The notes beneath the pieces were generated by a model that ran no database searches, was not told the DNA's origin, and saw only the letters and a program-made list of their open reading frames with translations. The translations under genes and the position numbers were made by a program. From Hyphomicrobiales bacterium (GTDB lineage: Bacteria; Pseudomonadota; Alphaproteobacteria; Rhizobiales; Rhizobiaceae), in NCBI GenBank assembly GCA_900473685.1, contig UCNE01000009.1, positions 186,001-250,000 on the forward strand: 64,000 nucleotides of DNA. Direction: 5' to 3'. Shown piece by piece: positions 1-8,822 of the stretch. Position 1 is the stretch's first letter; each line of letters begins with the position of its first letter.

Positions 1-637
1 CCTGCTTCTTCAGGTCCTGAACGGCAGTCGTAATCGTGTCGACATCCACGCCGATCAGCACGTCGTCGCCCGGTGACGAGATTTCGGGCGTGTCATTGGC
101 AACCGCGCCGACGATGCCGATCTTCTGGCCGCCGACGTCCAGAACCAGCGAGGGCTTGATGCGGTCGATGAGCTTGGACTTGTAGCCGGCGAGAACGTTG
201 GAAGAGATGACCGGGAAGGTGACCTTGTCGAGGAAGGTAACCAGGCCGTCTTCGCCTTCGTCGAATTCATGGTTGCCGATGGTCATGGCGTCGAATTCCA
301 TCAGGTTGAGAAATTCGGCTTCGGCAGCACCCTTGTAGGTGGTGAAGAACAGCGAGCCTTGGAAATTGTCGCCCGCGTTGAGCAACAACACATTCTTGCC
401 GGTCAATTCCTGGCGCTGCTGGTCGATCGCTACCTTCAGCCGCGCGACACCGCCGAAGCATTCGTTCTTGCCTTCTTCCTCGGCCGAGCAGGTGGAATCG
501 TACTTGTTGATCGATTCGATGCGCGAGTGGAAATCGTTGATGTGCAGGATATTCAATTCATAATCGGCGAAGGCGGCACCGGACGAAAGCGCAAAAATCG
601 AGGCTGTCATCAGCCCGGTTCGCAAATGTCTGATCAT
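1..637 (-). CDS. 5'-nucleotidase / UDP-sugar hydrolase family protein (3' part missing)
   Basis: Secreted metallophosphoesterase that removes phosphate from nucleotides in the periplasm. The start at 637 follows a good ribosome site (AGGGGAG) and a signal peptide ending ALSSGAAFA. Three family metal-site motifs are visible: NILHINDFHSR near residue 28, NAGDNFQGS, and GNHEFDEG. Only about 212 codons lie inside the window; the rest of the metallophosphatase domain and the 5'-nucleotidase C-terminal domain lie beyond base 1. The reading frame stays open to the edge, so this is truncation by the window and not a pseudogene. The exact substrate cannot be set from this part. Confidence 0.88.
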   Translation of the reverse strand, partial: MIRHLRTGLMTASIFALSSGAAFADYELNILHINDFHSRIESINKYDSTCSAEEEGKNECFGGVARLKVAIDQQRQELTGKNVLLLNAGDNFQGSLFFTTYKGAAEAEFLNLMEFDAMTIGNHEFDEGEDGLVTFLDKVTFPVISSNVLAGYKSKLIDRIKPSLVLDVGGQKIGIVGAVANDTPEISSPGDDVLIGVDVDTITTAVQDLKKQ

Positions 638-853
638 GATTGTCTCCCCTGTTGTGGCGTTTGATCCGTTCGCGGCGATTTTAGACGCTGGCTGTGCTCA
701 GCCTGTGACACCGCGCTCGAACTGATGCTTTCATCTGGAGGCGCTGACATCAAGCGGAAATCGACGGAATTAACGGTAGCTTCCGGGCAGGGTTAAAATC
801 ACCGGCGGCAAACCGGCCCGCTTGAGCACGGGCCGGTCTCATGCGGGCATCGG

Positions 854-1177
854 CTAGACCTTGAGGATATCGGCCGCCTGATGATTGTCCTCCACGCAAT
901 CGACAAGAATTATGTCGGCCTCGGAGTTTCGGGTCCGCAGCGGCAGGATTGCCCGGTAGGCGGGTGAGGCATACCAGGCGCGGGCGGTTTGCCGGTCCGG
1001 GAAGGCGATGATGACGAGGTCTCCGGGCCAGCTGCCTTCAAGAACGTCCTTGCGGCTGCCATGGATGACGAACCGGCCTTGAAAGGGAGCCAGTGTCGCA
1101 TCGATGGCGGCGAGATAGGCAACGATCTCCGGGTTCATGGCGACATTGCGCAAATGCGCGACGGCAAAGGATGTCAT
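854..1177 (-). CDS. DUF1330 family protein
   Basis: A 107-residue protein of the DUF1330 family (a dimeric alpha/beta-barrel, ferredoxin-like fold). Family-typical features seen are the early LAAIDATLAPFQGRFVIHG stretch, the WPGDLVIIAFPD segment and the ARAWYASPAYRAILPLR segment. No enzyme activity is established for the family. It lies 29 bases downstream of the membrane protein gene at 1207-1605 on the same strand and is probably co-transcribed with it. The MmyB-type regulator at 1740 diverges from the pair and is the obvious candidate to control it. Confidence 0.85.
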   Translation of the reverse strand: MTSFAVAHLRNVAMNPEIVAYLAAIDATLAPFQGRFVIHGSRKDVLEGSWPGDLVIIAFPDRQTARAWYASPAYRAILPLRTRNSEADIILVDCVEDNHQAADILKV

Positions 1178-1206
1178 GTATTATCTCCGAAACTGCTCTG
1201 GAGAGG

Positions 1207-1605
1207 TCAGGAGCGGGATACCGCCAGCCGGCTGCGGGATGCGTCGCGCTCCAGCTTTGCCAGCAGGGCGACGATTGCGGCCTGACCAATCAGAAAGACC
1301 CAACCGAGTGCATTCGGCGCAATGAAGCCACCGGCCGGCAGGAGAACGCTGGCAAGTACCCAGAGCAGATTGCCGAGGATCACGAGGTTAACCGCCCATC
1401 GCGGCGTTGACGCGATCACGGTCAGTGCCATGAAGGCCGCGATCGGAAAAAAACTGAGGCCCGCATAATGCAGCAGCGGTTGGGGAATCTGCGTGACCGG
1501 GCTGATTGCCGTGGACCCGGCGAGAAGGACGGCCCCCATCGCGGCGCAGGTCAACGCATCGGCGCCAATCAGGGTTTTCAGGGAAAGTTCGTTGATTTTC
1601 GGCAT
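1207..1605 (-). CDS. small four-helix integral membrane protein
   Basis: 132 residues with about four hydrophobic segments (around residues 10-32, 45-65, 70-92 and 97-117) joined by short loops, and a charged C-terminus (KLERDASRSRLAVSRS). I do not recognise a named family. It is the first gene of a two-gene leftward unit with the DUF1330 gene, and it is divergent from the XRE/MmyB regulator gene across 134 bases. That context suggests it is a target of the regulator; its function is unknown. Confidence 0.75.
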   Translation of the reverse strand: MPKINELSLKTLIGADALTCAAMGAVLLAGSTAISPVTQIPQPLLHYAGLSFFPIAAFMALTVIASTPRWAVNLVILGNLLWVLASVLLPAGGFIAPNALGWVFLIGQAAIVALLAKLERDASRSRLAVSRS

Positions 1606-1739
1606 GATCTGGCCCGTTCTCTTGAGGTGACCGGCATCCTCCTGTGATGCCTTGACCCTGATTCTGGAACAGTTCGATGCAGCCGTCGATTACGCGGAAG
1701 GTAATTGCCAGCGATACCTCGTGACGGCATAGTCGGTCC

Positions 1740-2558
1740 ATGTTGAAGGAACCCAACTCTGCCGGAGACCTGCTGCGGGACTGGCGTCAGAGACGCCGGT
1801 TGAGCCAGCTTGCGCTCGCTATCGATACCGATATTTCGCAGCGTCATCTCAGTTTCGTGGAATCCGGCCGCTCGCTGCCAAGCCGCGACATGGTGCTGAG
1901 ATTGACGGAGCAGTTGGATGTGCCGCTGCGCGAGCGCAACGTCATCCTGATGGCCGCCGGCTTTGCGCCGATCTATCGCGACCGGCCACTCGGCTCGCCG
2001 GAACTGGCCGGCGCACGTTCGGTGATCCAGCGCATTCTCGACGGCCACGATCCGCATCCGGCATTGGCCGTCGACCGGCACTGGACACTGCTTTCGGCCA
2101 ACCGGGCGGTAGGTCTGCTTCTGACCGGCGTTGCCGGTCATCTGGTGGCCGGGCCGGTCAATGTGTTGCGCGTCAGCCTGCATCCAGATGGGCTTGCGAG
2201 CCGCGTGGTGAATTTCCGGGAATGGCGCAGCCATATCGTCAAGCGGCTATCGCACGAAATCGACGTTTCTGCCGATCCGCAGCTTGCCGCGCTGCTCGAC
2301 GAACTGAAATCCTATCCTGTGCCGTTCGAGGCGGGGGCGCCAAGAAAGGCGGAGAGCGGCGGTCATGCGGATATCGCTGTGCCGCTGATCCTGACGAGCG
2401 ATGCGGGACCACTTTCCTTTCTGAGCACGACTACGGTTTTTGGTACGGCAACCGACGTGACGCTCTCGGAAGTGACGATCGAAGCGTTCTTCCCGTCGGA
2501 TGCTGCAACATCCAAGGCGATGGCAGACATGGCGGCGGGAGAAACGTCCCAACCCTGA
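1740..2558 (+). CDS. XRE-family regulator with MmyB-like ligand-binding domain
   Basis: 272-residue transcription regulator. Residues about 8-65 form a Cro/C1-type helix-turn-helix (LLRDWRQRRRLSQLALA...ISQRHLSFVESGRS). Residues about 100-260 match the MmyB-like ligand-binding domain (PALAVDRHWTLLSANRA), a PAS-like fold that binds small hydrophobic ligands in characterised members. The ATG at 1740 is used; its ribosome site is poor. The gene diverges from the membrane protein/DUF1330 pair, the usual arrangement for this family, whose members often repress the neighbouring operon. A strong terminator follows at 2564. Confidence 0.88.
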   Translation: MLKEPNSAGDLLRDWRQRRRLSQLALAIDTDISQRHLSFVESGRSLPSRDMVLRLTEQLDVPLRERNVILMAAGFAPIYRDRPLGSPELAGARSVIQRILDGHDPHPALAVDRHWTLLSANRAVGLLLTGVAGHLVAGPVNVLRVSLHPDGLASRVVNFREWRSHIVKRLSHEIDVSADPQLAALLDELKSYPVPFEAGAPRKAESGGHADIAVPLILTSDAGPLSFLSTTTVFGTATDVTLSEVTIEAFFPSDAATSKAMADMAAGETSQP

Positions 2559-2563
2559 CATGA

Positions 2564-2596
2564 AAAACCCTCCGGACGTGGAGTCCGGAGGGTTTT
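2564..2596. terminator. bidirectional rho-independent terminator
   Basis: A perfect 13-base inverted repeat (AAAACCCTCCGGA at 2564-2576 against 2584-2596) with a 7-base loop, flanked by A-run and T-run. It lies between the convergent regulator gene (ends 2558) and omp10 (ends 2627) and can serve both strands. Confidence 0.88.
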
Positions 2597-2626
2597 GATC
2601 GTCTTTATCGAACAATGCGAGCGGGA

Positions 2627-2995
2627 TCAGACCTTGCGGGACAGCGAGAACTGCGCGCCAGAGTCGGTGGTGCAGTTGAGCTGCGATGCCGATACCATGG
2701 CGCAATTGACCTTCGACTGGGTCTTGCGGAGCACGGAGTACATGTTGATCTCGACCAGTTGCGGGGACAGGTTGGTATAGGTACCCGAGGCAATTTCCTG
2801 GTTTGTATCCGTTGTTCGCGTGCTGAAGGTTCCGCCGGAAAAGGTGGAGACAACGCCATTCGGATCGACCCATGCGCCCTGGACGCCAACGGGCGCCGTC
2901 TGGCGGCTTGGCGGCAATTCCCGCACCGGTCCCCCGCCCTGGCAAGAGGCCAGAGCTGCGGCGGACAGAACTGTCAGGATGGCGATCGGCTTCAT
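2627..2995 (-). CDS. omp10: Omp10-type outer membrane lipoprotein
   Basis: 122-residue lipoprotein resembling Brucella Omp10. The start at 2995 is chosen because a GGGAGA ribosome site precedes it and it opens a lipoprotein signal (MKPIAILTVLSAAALAS then Cys18). The mature part carries family-typical blocks GAWVDPNGVVSTFSGG, FSTRTTDTN, LSPQLVEINMYSV and SKVNCAMVSASQLNCTT, including two Cys that may pair. Omp10 is an outer membrane lipoprotein needed for full fitness in Brucella; its molecular role is not settled. It is a single gene between two terminators. Confidence 0.87.
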   Translation of the reverse strand: MKPIAILTVLSAAALASCQGGGPVRELPPSRQTAPVGVQGAWVDPNGVVSTFSGGTFSTRTTDTNQEIASGTYTNLSPQLVEINMYSVLRKTQSKVNCAMVSASQLNCTTDSGAQFSLSRKV

Positions 2996-3112
2996 ATGTG
3001 TCTCCCGGAGGCTGCGCGGAAAGCTGTCTTTCGATTGAAAAAACCATGCCGTGATCAGGAGTTGAATGCAAGAGTGGGGCGTGAGCAGGGCAGGTATTAT
3101 TCGGTCTTCAAC

Positions 3113-3144
3113 GAAAAACGCCCGGAGATCGTTCCCCGGGCGTT
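3113..3144 (-). terminator. rho-independent terminator downstream of hss
   Basis: Inverted repeat AACGCCCGG (3117-3125) and CCGGGCGTT (3136-3144) with a 10-base loop. Read on the minus strand it is followed by a T-run (complement of 3114-3118). It lies 25 bases after the hss stop. Confidence 0.82.
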
Positions 3145-3169
3145 CAATATTCAAGCGTAATCAGTCAGT

Positions 3170-4621
3170 TCAGCGAACGAGGATGTTCTTGAACTGCCAC
3201 GGATCCTTGGTGTCGAGTTCTTCCGGGAACAGGCCCGGGCGGCCGTCGAGCGGGGTCCAGTCGGTGTAATGACCTTCGACCGGGCCGAGATACGGCGTCT
3301 GCACTTCGAGGCAGCGCTTGTAGTCGATCTCGTCGGCTTCGACGATGCCAGCGGTCGGGTTTTCAAGCGCCCAGACCATGCCGGACAGAACAGCCGAGGT
3401 GACCTGCAGGCCGGTGGCGTTCTGGTACGGCGCGATGCGGCGGGTTTCTTCCAGCGACAGGCGCGAGCCATACCAGTAGGCGTTCTTGTCGTGGCCATAG
3501 AGCAGGACGCCGAGTTCGTCGATGCCTTCGACCAGTTCGTGCTCGTCGAGAACGTGGTGAACCGGCTGCGCGTTGCCACCGTTACCAAACATTTCGTGCA
3601 GCGACAGCACCGCATCGTTAGCCGGATGGTAAGCGTAATGGCAGGTCGGGCGGAACGTGACGTCGCCGTCCTTGTCCTTCACCGTGAAGTAGTCGGCGAT
3701 CGAGATGGATTCGTTGTGGGTGACCAGGAAGCCATACTGCGGGCCAGGGGTCGGGCACCACGTGCGAACGCGGGTGTTGGCGCCCGGCTGTTCGAGATAG
3801 ATGGCGGCCTTGTTGCCCTTCTTGTGCTTCTTGGCGTTCTTCGGCATCCAGTTTTCATGGGTGCCCCAGCCGAGTTCGGCTGGCTGCAGGCCTTCGGAAA
3901 TGAAGCCTTCGACCGACCAGGTGTTCCAGAAGACGTTGAGCGGCTTCGGGTTCTTGGTCAGCTGCGTATCGCGTTCGGCGATGTGGATGCCCTTGACGCC
4001 GGTCTTCTTCATCAGCTTGGCCCAGCCTTCGCGGTCATGCTGGTCGGGCTCGTCGAACTTGATGTCGAGATCGTTGGCCAGGTTCACCAGAGCCTGCTTG
4101 ACGAACCAGGATACCATGCCCGGGTTGGCGCCGCAGGTCGATACGGCGGTTGCGCCGCCCGGGTTCTTGGCCTTTTCCTTGCGCAGCGTTTCGCGCAGCG
4201 CATAGTTGGTGCGGTCGGCATTCTTCATGCTCTTGTCGAAGTAGAAGCCGAGCCAAGGCTCGATGACCGTGTCGATGTAGAGTACGTCGAGCTTGCGGCA
4301 GAGCTTCATCAGATCAACCGAGCCGGTATCGACCGACAGGTTGACGCAGAAACCCTGGCCGCCGCCTTCGGTGAGAAGCGGCTTCAAGAGGTCCTTGTAG
4401 TTGTCCTTGGTGACATATTCCTTGATGTGGCGGACGCCATGCTTGGCAAGGATTTCCATGTCGGCAGCATCTTCGCGCGGGTCGATGATAACCATCCGGC
4501 TCTTGTCGAACTTGAAGTGGCGCTCGATCAGGGGCAGGGTGCCGCGGCCGATGGAGCCAAAGCCGATCATGACGATCGGGCCGGTGATTTCGCCGTGAAT
4601 CGGGTAGGTTGTTTCTGCCAT
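3170..4621 (-). CDS. hss: homospermidine synthase
   Basis: 483-residue cytoplasmic enzyme of the bacterial homospermidine synthase family, which joins two putrescines (or putrescine and spermidine) NAD-dependently to make sym-homospermidine, a major polyamine of rhizobia. The N-terminus has a Rossmann motif (GPIVMIGFGSIGRGTLPLI), then TCGANPGMVSWFVKQAL and LGWGTHENWMPKN blocks typical of the family. The start at 4621 is preferred over an upstream in-frame ATG at 4666 because GCAGGAGA sits just upstream and the protein then has normal length. Transcribed alone, with its own terminator. Confidence 0.95.
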   Translation of the reverse strand: MAETTYPIHGEITGPIVMIGFGSIGRGTLPLIERHFKFDKSRMVIIDPREDAADMEILAKHGVRHIKEYVTKDNYKDLLKPLLTEGGGQGFCVNLSVDTGSVDLMKLCRKLDVLYIDTVIEPWLGFYFDKSMKNADRTNYALRETLRKEKAKNPGGATAVSTCGANPGMVSWFVKQALVNLANDLDIKFDEPDQHDREGWAKLMKKTGVKGIHIAERDTQLTKNPKPLNVFWNTWSVEGFISEGLQPAELGWGTHENWMPKNAKKHKKGNKAAIYLEQPGANTRVRTWCPTPGPQYGFLVTHNESISIADYFTVKDKDGDVTFRPTCHYAYHPANDAVLSLHEMFGNGGNAQPVHHVLDEHELVEGIDELGVLLYGHDKNAYWYGSRLSLEETRRIAPYQNATGLQVTSAVLSGMVWALENPTAGIVEADEIDYKRCLEVQTPYLGPVEGHYTDWTPLDGRPGLFPEELDTKDPWQFKNILVR

Positions 4622-4797
4622 TTCGCTTGTCTCCTGCGGACGGGTTCGTCTGGATATGGAGGGCATATCGTGCCTGCCCTCTGGTTGAAAGGCCCTAGAG
4701 CATAGATTTCTGTCACAATAAAGGGTGACGCGGTAACTCGGCCGGTTTGTAGCATGCTGTCGATGACAGGTTTGTGGGGATTGAATAGAACCTGTTC

Positions 4798-5445
4798 TCA
4801 GGCCCTGCGAGCAATCTCAGCCGACCACGACTTCACTGTCCCGGCCACGTTCTTCAGGTGGTCGGCGGTCGAGAAGCCGGAGAGCTTCTTGCGTGGCTTG
4901 AGGGCATGGTCGCCGTCTTCAAGCCAGAGAATGCGGATGTTGCTGGACAGCGCGTAGCCTGCAACCTCTTCGCGCGTTCCGAATTCGTCGCGGGTTCCCT
5001 GGCAGATGAGTGCCGGCGTTTTCAACTCTGCCAGATGCTGGGTGCGCAGGTTTTCGGGCTTGCCCGGCGGATGAAAGGGGTAGCTGAGGCATAGCAATCC
5101 GGTGATGGCTCCCCGCGACAAAAGGTCATCGGCCACCATGCTGGCAACACGGCCACCCATCGACTTGCCACCGATGATCAATGGACCGCTTGCACCGAGC
5201 CGTTCGACGGCCGCCATATATTCCGGGATCAGCAGCTCAGCCTTTGGCGGCGGTTTGCGTGTATCGGAATTGCGGCGTGCGGCCATATAGGCGAACTCGA
5301 AGCGGGCCACGCGAAACCCTGCAGCGACAAGCGCTGCCGTGGCTTCATTCATCGATGTGGAATCCATCGCCGAACCGGCGCCATGGGTAAACAGGATGGT
5401 GACGGCTGCGTCTGCTGGGCCATCGATGAGAAAGTCCTGATCCAT
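4798..5445 (-). CDS. alpha/beta hydrolase (KANL3/Tex30-like small hydrolase)
   Basis: 215-residue alpha/beta hydrolase. The oxyanion turn is FTHGAGSAMDS, the nucleophile elbow GGKSMGG (Ser), the acid lies in CQGTRDEFGT (Asp) and the general base is the His of DGDHALKPRKK, so the triad is complete. Homologues are annotated as dienelactone hydrolase-like or Tex30/KANL3-like; no substrate is known. It lies 93 bases downstream of maiA on the same strand and may be the tail of the tyrosine-catabolic operon, but nothing ties it to that pathway directly. Confidence 0.85.
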   Translation of the reverse strand: MDQDFLIDGPADAAVTILFTHGAGSAMDSTSMNEATAALVAAGFRVARFEFAYMAARRNSDTRKPPPKAELLIPEYMAAVERLGASGPLIIGGKSMGGRVASMVADDLLSRGAITGLLCLSYPFHPPGKPENLRTQHLAELKTPALICQGTRDEFGTREEVAGYALSSNIRILWLEDGDHALKPRKKLSGFSTADHLKNVAGTVKSWSAEIARRA

Positions 5446-5538
5446 GATGAAGCCTTTGCCGGGAGGGCCGTCACTGGCCGAAGCGATCCTTATGTCAAAA
5501 ACGGCTTCCGTGGAAAAGTGGATTGATCACTGCCGGGC

Positions 5539-6180
5539 TTATTTTGGGGCAACTTGATCCGGATGGGCTGCTGCAAAGGCCGGCAGCGACGCACATCTGC
5601 CGGCAATCTCCACCGTGCGCGGGCAGGCCGACAGATCGGCATTCCAGCGCCGGGCATTGTAGACCTGCGGCACAAGGCAGAGATCGGCCATGCTCGGCGT
5701 GTCGCCGTGGCAGAAGCTGCCGGTTGCCGGGTTGTCGAGCAGGCGTTCGAATGCGGCCAGACCTTCGCCTATGAACTTTCGCATCCAGGCGGATCGAGCT
5801 GCATCCGGGTCTTGCGATTGCTGCATGACATAGGCGGCGACCCCGAGATTGCAGACCGGATGGATGTCCATGGCGATTGCATGGGATAGCGCGCGGACGC
5901 GGTGGCGGCCAAGCGGGCTAGTGGGCAGAAGCGTGGTGTCCGGCCGTGTTTCCGCCAGATATTCGACGATGGCAAGCGACTGCGTCAGCATATGGCCATC
6001 GATCTGCAGGGCCGGAACCAGCCCTTGCGGATTGCGGGCAAGGTGTTCCGGTTGCTTGTGTTCTCCGCGCAAAAGATCGACAGGCACTGATCTGTAAGGG
6101 ATGGCCAGCATGTTGAGCGCGATCCTTACCCGGTAACTGGCAGAGGAGCGCCAATAGTCGAACAAAATCGTATCGTTCAT
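5539..6180 (-). CDS. maiA: maleylacetoacetate isomerase
   Basis: 213-residue zeta-class glutathione-transferase-like enzyme that converts maleylacetoacetate to fumarylacetoacetate in homogentisate breakdown. The active-site motif SSASYRVRIAL lies near the N-terminus, followed by NPQGLVPAL (glutathione-binding cis-Pro loop) and QSLAIVEYLAE. The start at 6180 begins MNDTILFDYW; an ATG at 6204 would overlap the fahA end and add eight residues. It is the third gene of hmgA-fahA-maiA, so the gene order follows the pathway. Confidence 0.93.
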   Translation of the reverse strand: MNDTILFDYWRSSASYRVRIALNMLAIPYRSVPVDLLRGEHKQPEHLARNPQGLVPALQIDGHMLTQSLAIVEYLAETRPDTTLLPTSPLGRHRVRALSHAIAMDIHPVCNLGVAAYVMQQSQDPDAARSAWMRKFIGEGLAAFERLLDNPATGSFCHGDTPSMADLCLVPQVYNARRWNADLSACPRTVEIAGRCASLPAFAAAHPDQVAPK

Positions 6181-6190
6181 CGGGGCAGCC

Positions 6191-7207
6191 TCAGCGGGGT
6201 TCATATTTCGTGACGGTCTGCTCGATCGCGCCGAAGATCGAATGCCCGGTCTTGTCCTTCATTTCGATGCGGACGGTATCACCGAAATGCATGAACGGTG
6301 TGGCGGGCACACCGTTCTCGATGGTTTCGATGGTGCGGATTTCGGCGATGCAGGAATAACCGGCACCGCCTTGCGAGATCGGCTTGCCGGGGCCGCCGTC
6401 GAGCTTGTTGGAGACAGTACCCGAGCCGATGATGGTACCGGCGCAAAGCGGTCTTGTCTTTGCAGCATGAGCGACGAGCTGGCCGAAATCGAAGGTCATG
6501 TCGATACCGGCATTGGCGCGGCCAAAGGGCTTGCCATTGAGATCGACAAGCAACGGCAGGTGCAGCTTGCTGCCGTCCCAGGCATCGCCGAGCTCTTCCG
6601 GCGTGACGGCCACAGGGGAGAAGGCTGACGATGGTTTCGACTGGAAAAATCCAAAACCCTTGGCAAGTTCGGCCGGGATCAGGCCGCGCAGCGAGACGTC
6701 GTTGACCAGCATGATCAGGCGGATCGCGGCCTTTGCCTGCTCGACAGTGGCTGCCATCGGCACGTCATCGACGATGACGGCAATCTCGGCTTCCATGTCG
6801 CTGCCATAGGCCTCGTCCGCCATGACGATCGGATCGCGGGGGCCGAGGAACGAGTCGGAACCGCCCTGGTACATCAAGGGTTCGGTCCAGAATGTTGCCG
6901 GCATCTCGGCGTTGCGGGCCTTGCGGACCAGCTCGACATGATTGACGTAGGCCGAACCATCCGCCCACTGATAGGCGCGGGGCAGGGGGGAAGCGGCCTC
7001 ATGTTCGTGGAAGCGGATGGAGGGCTGCGCGCCGGTTTCCAGTCCCTCCGCCACTTCGCTAAGGCGCGGGCCTGTATAGGCCCAGTCGTCCAGTGCGGCC
7101 TGCAGCGTGCGGGCGATATGGCTAACTTCGGAACAGCGGGTCAAATCGCGTGAGACAACGACCAGACGGCCATCACGGGTGGAGTCCTTGAGGGTGGCGA
7201 GCTTCAT
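6191..7207 (-). CDS. fahA: fumarylacetoacetase (fumarylacetoacetate hydrolase)
   Basis: 338-residue FAH-superfamily hydrolase that splits fumarylacetoacetate into fumarate and acetoacetate, the last step of tyrosine breakdown. Key features are EPLMYQGGSDSFLGPRDPI, the metal-site segment DMEAEIAVIVDDVP, SLRGLIPAELAKGFGFFQSKP and the G-S-G-T-V-S-N segment near residue 265. The length fits the bacterial short form. The start at 7207 has a CGGAACC site upstream. Between it and hmgA is a 192-base gap holding a RIME1-like repeat, yet both are probably in one transcript. Confidence 0.93.
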   Translation of the reverse strand: MKLATLKDSTRDGRLVVVSRDLTRCSEVSHIARTLQAALDDWAYTGPRLSEVAEGLETGAQPSIRFHEHEAASPLPRAYQWADGSAYVNHVELVRKARNAEMPATFWTEPLMYQGGSDSFLGPRDPIVMADEAYGSDMEAEIAVIVDDVPMAATVEQAKAAIRLIMLVNDVSLRGLIPAELAKGFGFFQSKPSSAFSPVAVTPEELGDAWDGSKLHLPLLVDLNGKPFGRANAGIDMTFDFGQLVAHAAKTRPLCAGTIIGSGTVSNKLDGGPGKPISQGGAGYSCIAEIRTIETIENGVPATPFMHFGDTVRIEMKDKTGHSIFGAIEQTVTKYEPR

Positions 7208-7264
7208 GGTTTTGGGTTCCGTTGTTTGTTCTACAGTAGACGGCTGGCTTATGTGACTGGGGTG

Positions 7265-7377
7265 CCCCTCACCCTAGCCCTCTCCCCGCTGGCGGGGAGA
7301 GGGGATGACAGAGTTTGCCGCTTGGTCCTTCTCCCCGTCGTTACGGGGAGAAGGTGGCCGACAGGCCGGATGAGGGG
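7265..7377. repeat. RIME1-like palindromic intergenic repeat
   Basis: Two palindromes in tandem inside outer ends CCCCTCA (7265-7271) and TGAGGGG (7371-7377). Palindrome one has arms CCCTCTCCCCGC (7278-7289) and 7292-7303. Palindrome two has arms CCTTCTCCCCGT (7327-7338) and 7343-7354. This two-hairpin layout with CCCTCACCCTAGCCC at one end is that of the rhizobial RIME1 intergenic element. It sits in the fahA-hmgA gap and would form two strong hairpins in the mRNA. Confidence 0.85.
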
Positions 7378-7399
7378 CCGTTGCCTCTCAAAAAATCCG

Positions 7400-8755
7400 T
7401 CACTTAATGCCCGGCGTGCCATCGAACTTGCGCTCCAGCCCATCCCAGCATTCCAGATAATTGTCCTGCAGCGTTTCGAGTTCGGCGGCGTAGCGGGTGA
7501 GTTGCTGCGGGTAGCGGGTCTCAAACATGAAGGCCATGGTGTGGTCGAGCTTGACCGGCTTGAGTTCGGTGTTGGACGCTTTCTCGAAACCCGGCGCATC
7601 CGGCCCGTGTGGCAGCATCATATTGTGCAGGCTCATGCCGCCGGGCACGAAGCCTTCTTCCTTCGCATCATATTGGCCGTGGATCAGGCCCATGAATTCG
7701 CTCATGATGTTGCGATGATACCAAGGCGGGCGGAATGTGTGTTCGGCCACCAGCCAGCGCGGCGGGAAGATGACGAAATCGACATTGGCAGTTCCGGCCT
7801 CCTCCGTCGGTGCCGTCAGCACCGTGAAAATCGACGGATCGGGATGGTCGAACAGGATGGCGCCGACAGGCGAGAAGGTTCTGAGGTCGTATTTGAACGG
7901 TGCGTAATTGCCATGCCAGGCGACGACATCGAGGGGTGAATGGCCGATCTCGGTGACATAAAACTTGCCGCACCATTTCACGTGCACGCGGCAGGGTGTT
8001 TCCTTGTCCTCATAGGCTGCCACGGGCGTCTTGAAGTCGCGCGGGTTGGCAAGGCAGTTGGCGCCGATCGGGCCGCGATCCGGCAGGGTGAACTTGGCGC
8101 CGTAATTCTCGCAGATGTAACCGCGCCATGTGGATCCTTCGCCGAGCCGCGAGACCTTGAACATCATGCCGCGCGGGATCAGGCAGATTTCCGAGGGCTC
8201 CACGTCCATGATGCCCATTTCGGTGAACACGCGGATGGTGCCGAGTTGCGGCACGACCAGCAGTTCGCCATCGGCATTGAAGAAATAGTCATCGACCATG
8301 TCCTCGTTGAAGACATAGGCGTGGGCGGCCATGCCGACCTGGGTCATGACATCGCCGGCGGCCGTCATGGTGCGGATGCCGGAGAGGAAATTCAGCTTTT
8401 CAGCCGGTTCGGGGATCGGGTTCCAGCGCAGCTGGCCGAGCGGCAGCGAGTGATCGTCAAGGCACGGCGCGGATTTCCAGAACGGGTAGCTGGCATTTGA
8501 AAAGCGGCGGGTGTGGCGCACGCTCGGGCGGATGCGGTAGAGCCAGGAGCGCTCATTGGTGCCGCGTGGCGCGGTGAAGGGTGAGCCGGAGAGCTGCTCG
8601 GCATAAAGGCCGTAATTGCATTTCTGCGGGCTGTTCTGGCCTTGCGGCAGCGCGCCGGGGAGGGACTCGGTCTCGAAGTCGTTGCCGAAGCCGGGCATAT
8701 ATTGAGGGCTGTTGGCGAGTGCATCAACAGTGACCGTCCGGTTTTTTTCCAGCAT
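7400..8755 (-). CDS. hmgA: homogentisate 1,2-dioxygenase
   Basis: 451-residue Fe(II) ring-cleavage dioxygenase converting homogentisate to maleylacetoacetate. Diagnostic segments: [12 protein letters not shown], the iron-site stretch [14 protein letters not shown] (His and Glu ligands), and [13 protein letters not shown] (third His). The start at 8755 is chosen because AAGGAGG lies eight bases upstream; an ATG at 8773 lies upstream of that site. First gene of the hmgA-fahA-maiA operon, divergent from a MarR regulator across a palindromic operator that probably controls it. Confidence 0.95.
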   Translation of the reverse strand: MLEKNRTVTVDALANSPQYMPGFGNDFETESLPGALPQGQNSPQKCNYGLYAEQLSGSPFTAPRGTNERSWLYRIRPSVRHTRRFSNASYPFWKSAPCLDDHSLPLGQLRWNPIPEPAEKLNFLSGIRTMTAAGDVMTQVGMAAHAYVFNEDMVDDYFFNADGELLVVPQLGTIRVFTEMGIMDVEPSEICLIPRGMMFKVSRLGEGSTWRGYICENYGAKFTLPDRGPIGANCLANPRDFKTPVAAYEDKETPCRVHVKWCGKFYVTEIGHSPLDVVAWHGNYAPFKYDLRTFSPVGAILFDHPDPSIFTVLTAPTEEAGTANVDFVIFPPRWLVAEHTFRPPWYHRNIMSEFMGLIHGQYDAKEEGFVPGGMSLHNMMLPHGPDAPGFEKASNTELKPVKLDHTMAFMFETRYPQQLTRYAAELETLQDNYLECWDGLERKFDGTPGIK

Positions 8756-8777
8756 GGCTTGATCCTCCTTCATCCGT

Positions 8778-8812
8778 ATGGTTACAAATGTAACTGTCTA
8801 TTTTGTAACCAT
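8778..8812. promoter_or_regulatory. probable MarR operator between hmgA and its regulator
   Basis: A perfect 11-base inverted repeat, ATGGTTACAAA (8778-8788) and TTTGTAACCAT (8802-8812), with a second nested palindrome TTACAAATGTAA (8782-8793). It lies in the 67-base gap between the divergent hmgA and MarR genes, just upstream of the hmgA ribosome site, so occupancy should block both promoters. Confidence 0.8.
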
Positions 8813-8822
8813 CAAGGACGTC

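Noticed and set aside
3269-4705. 478-codon plus-strand open frame
   Set aside because: Antisense to homospermidine synthase; no domain or ribosome site.
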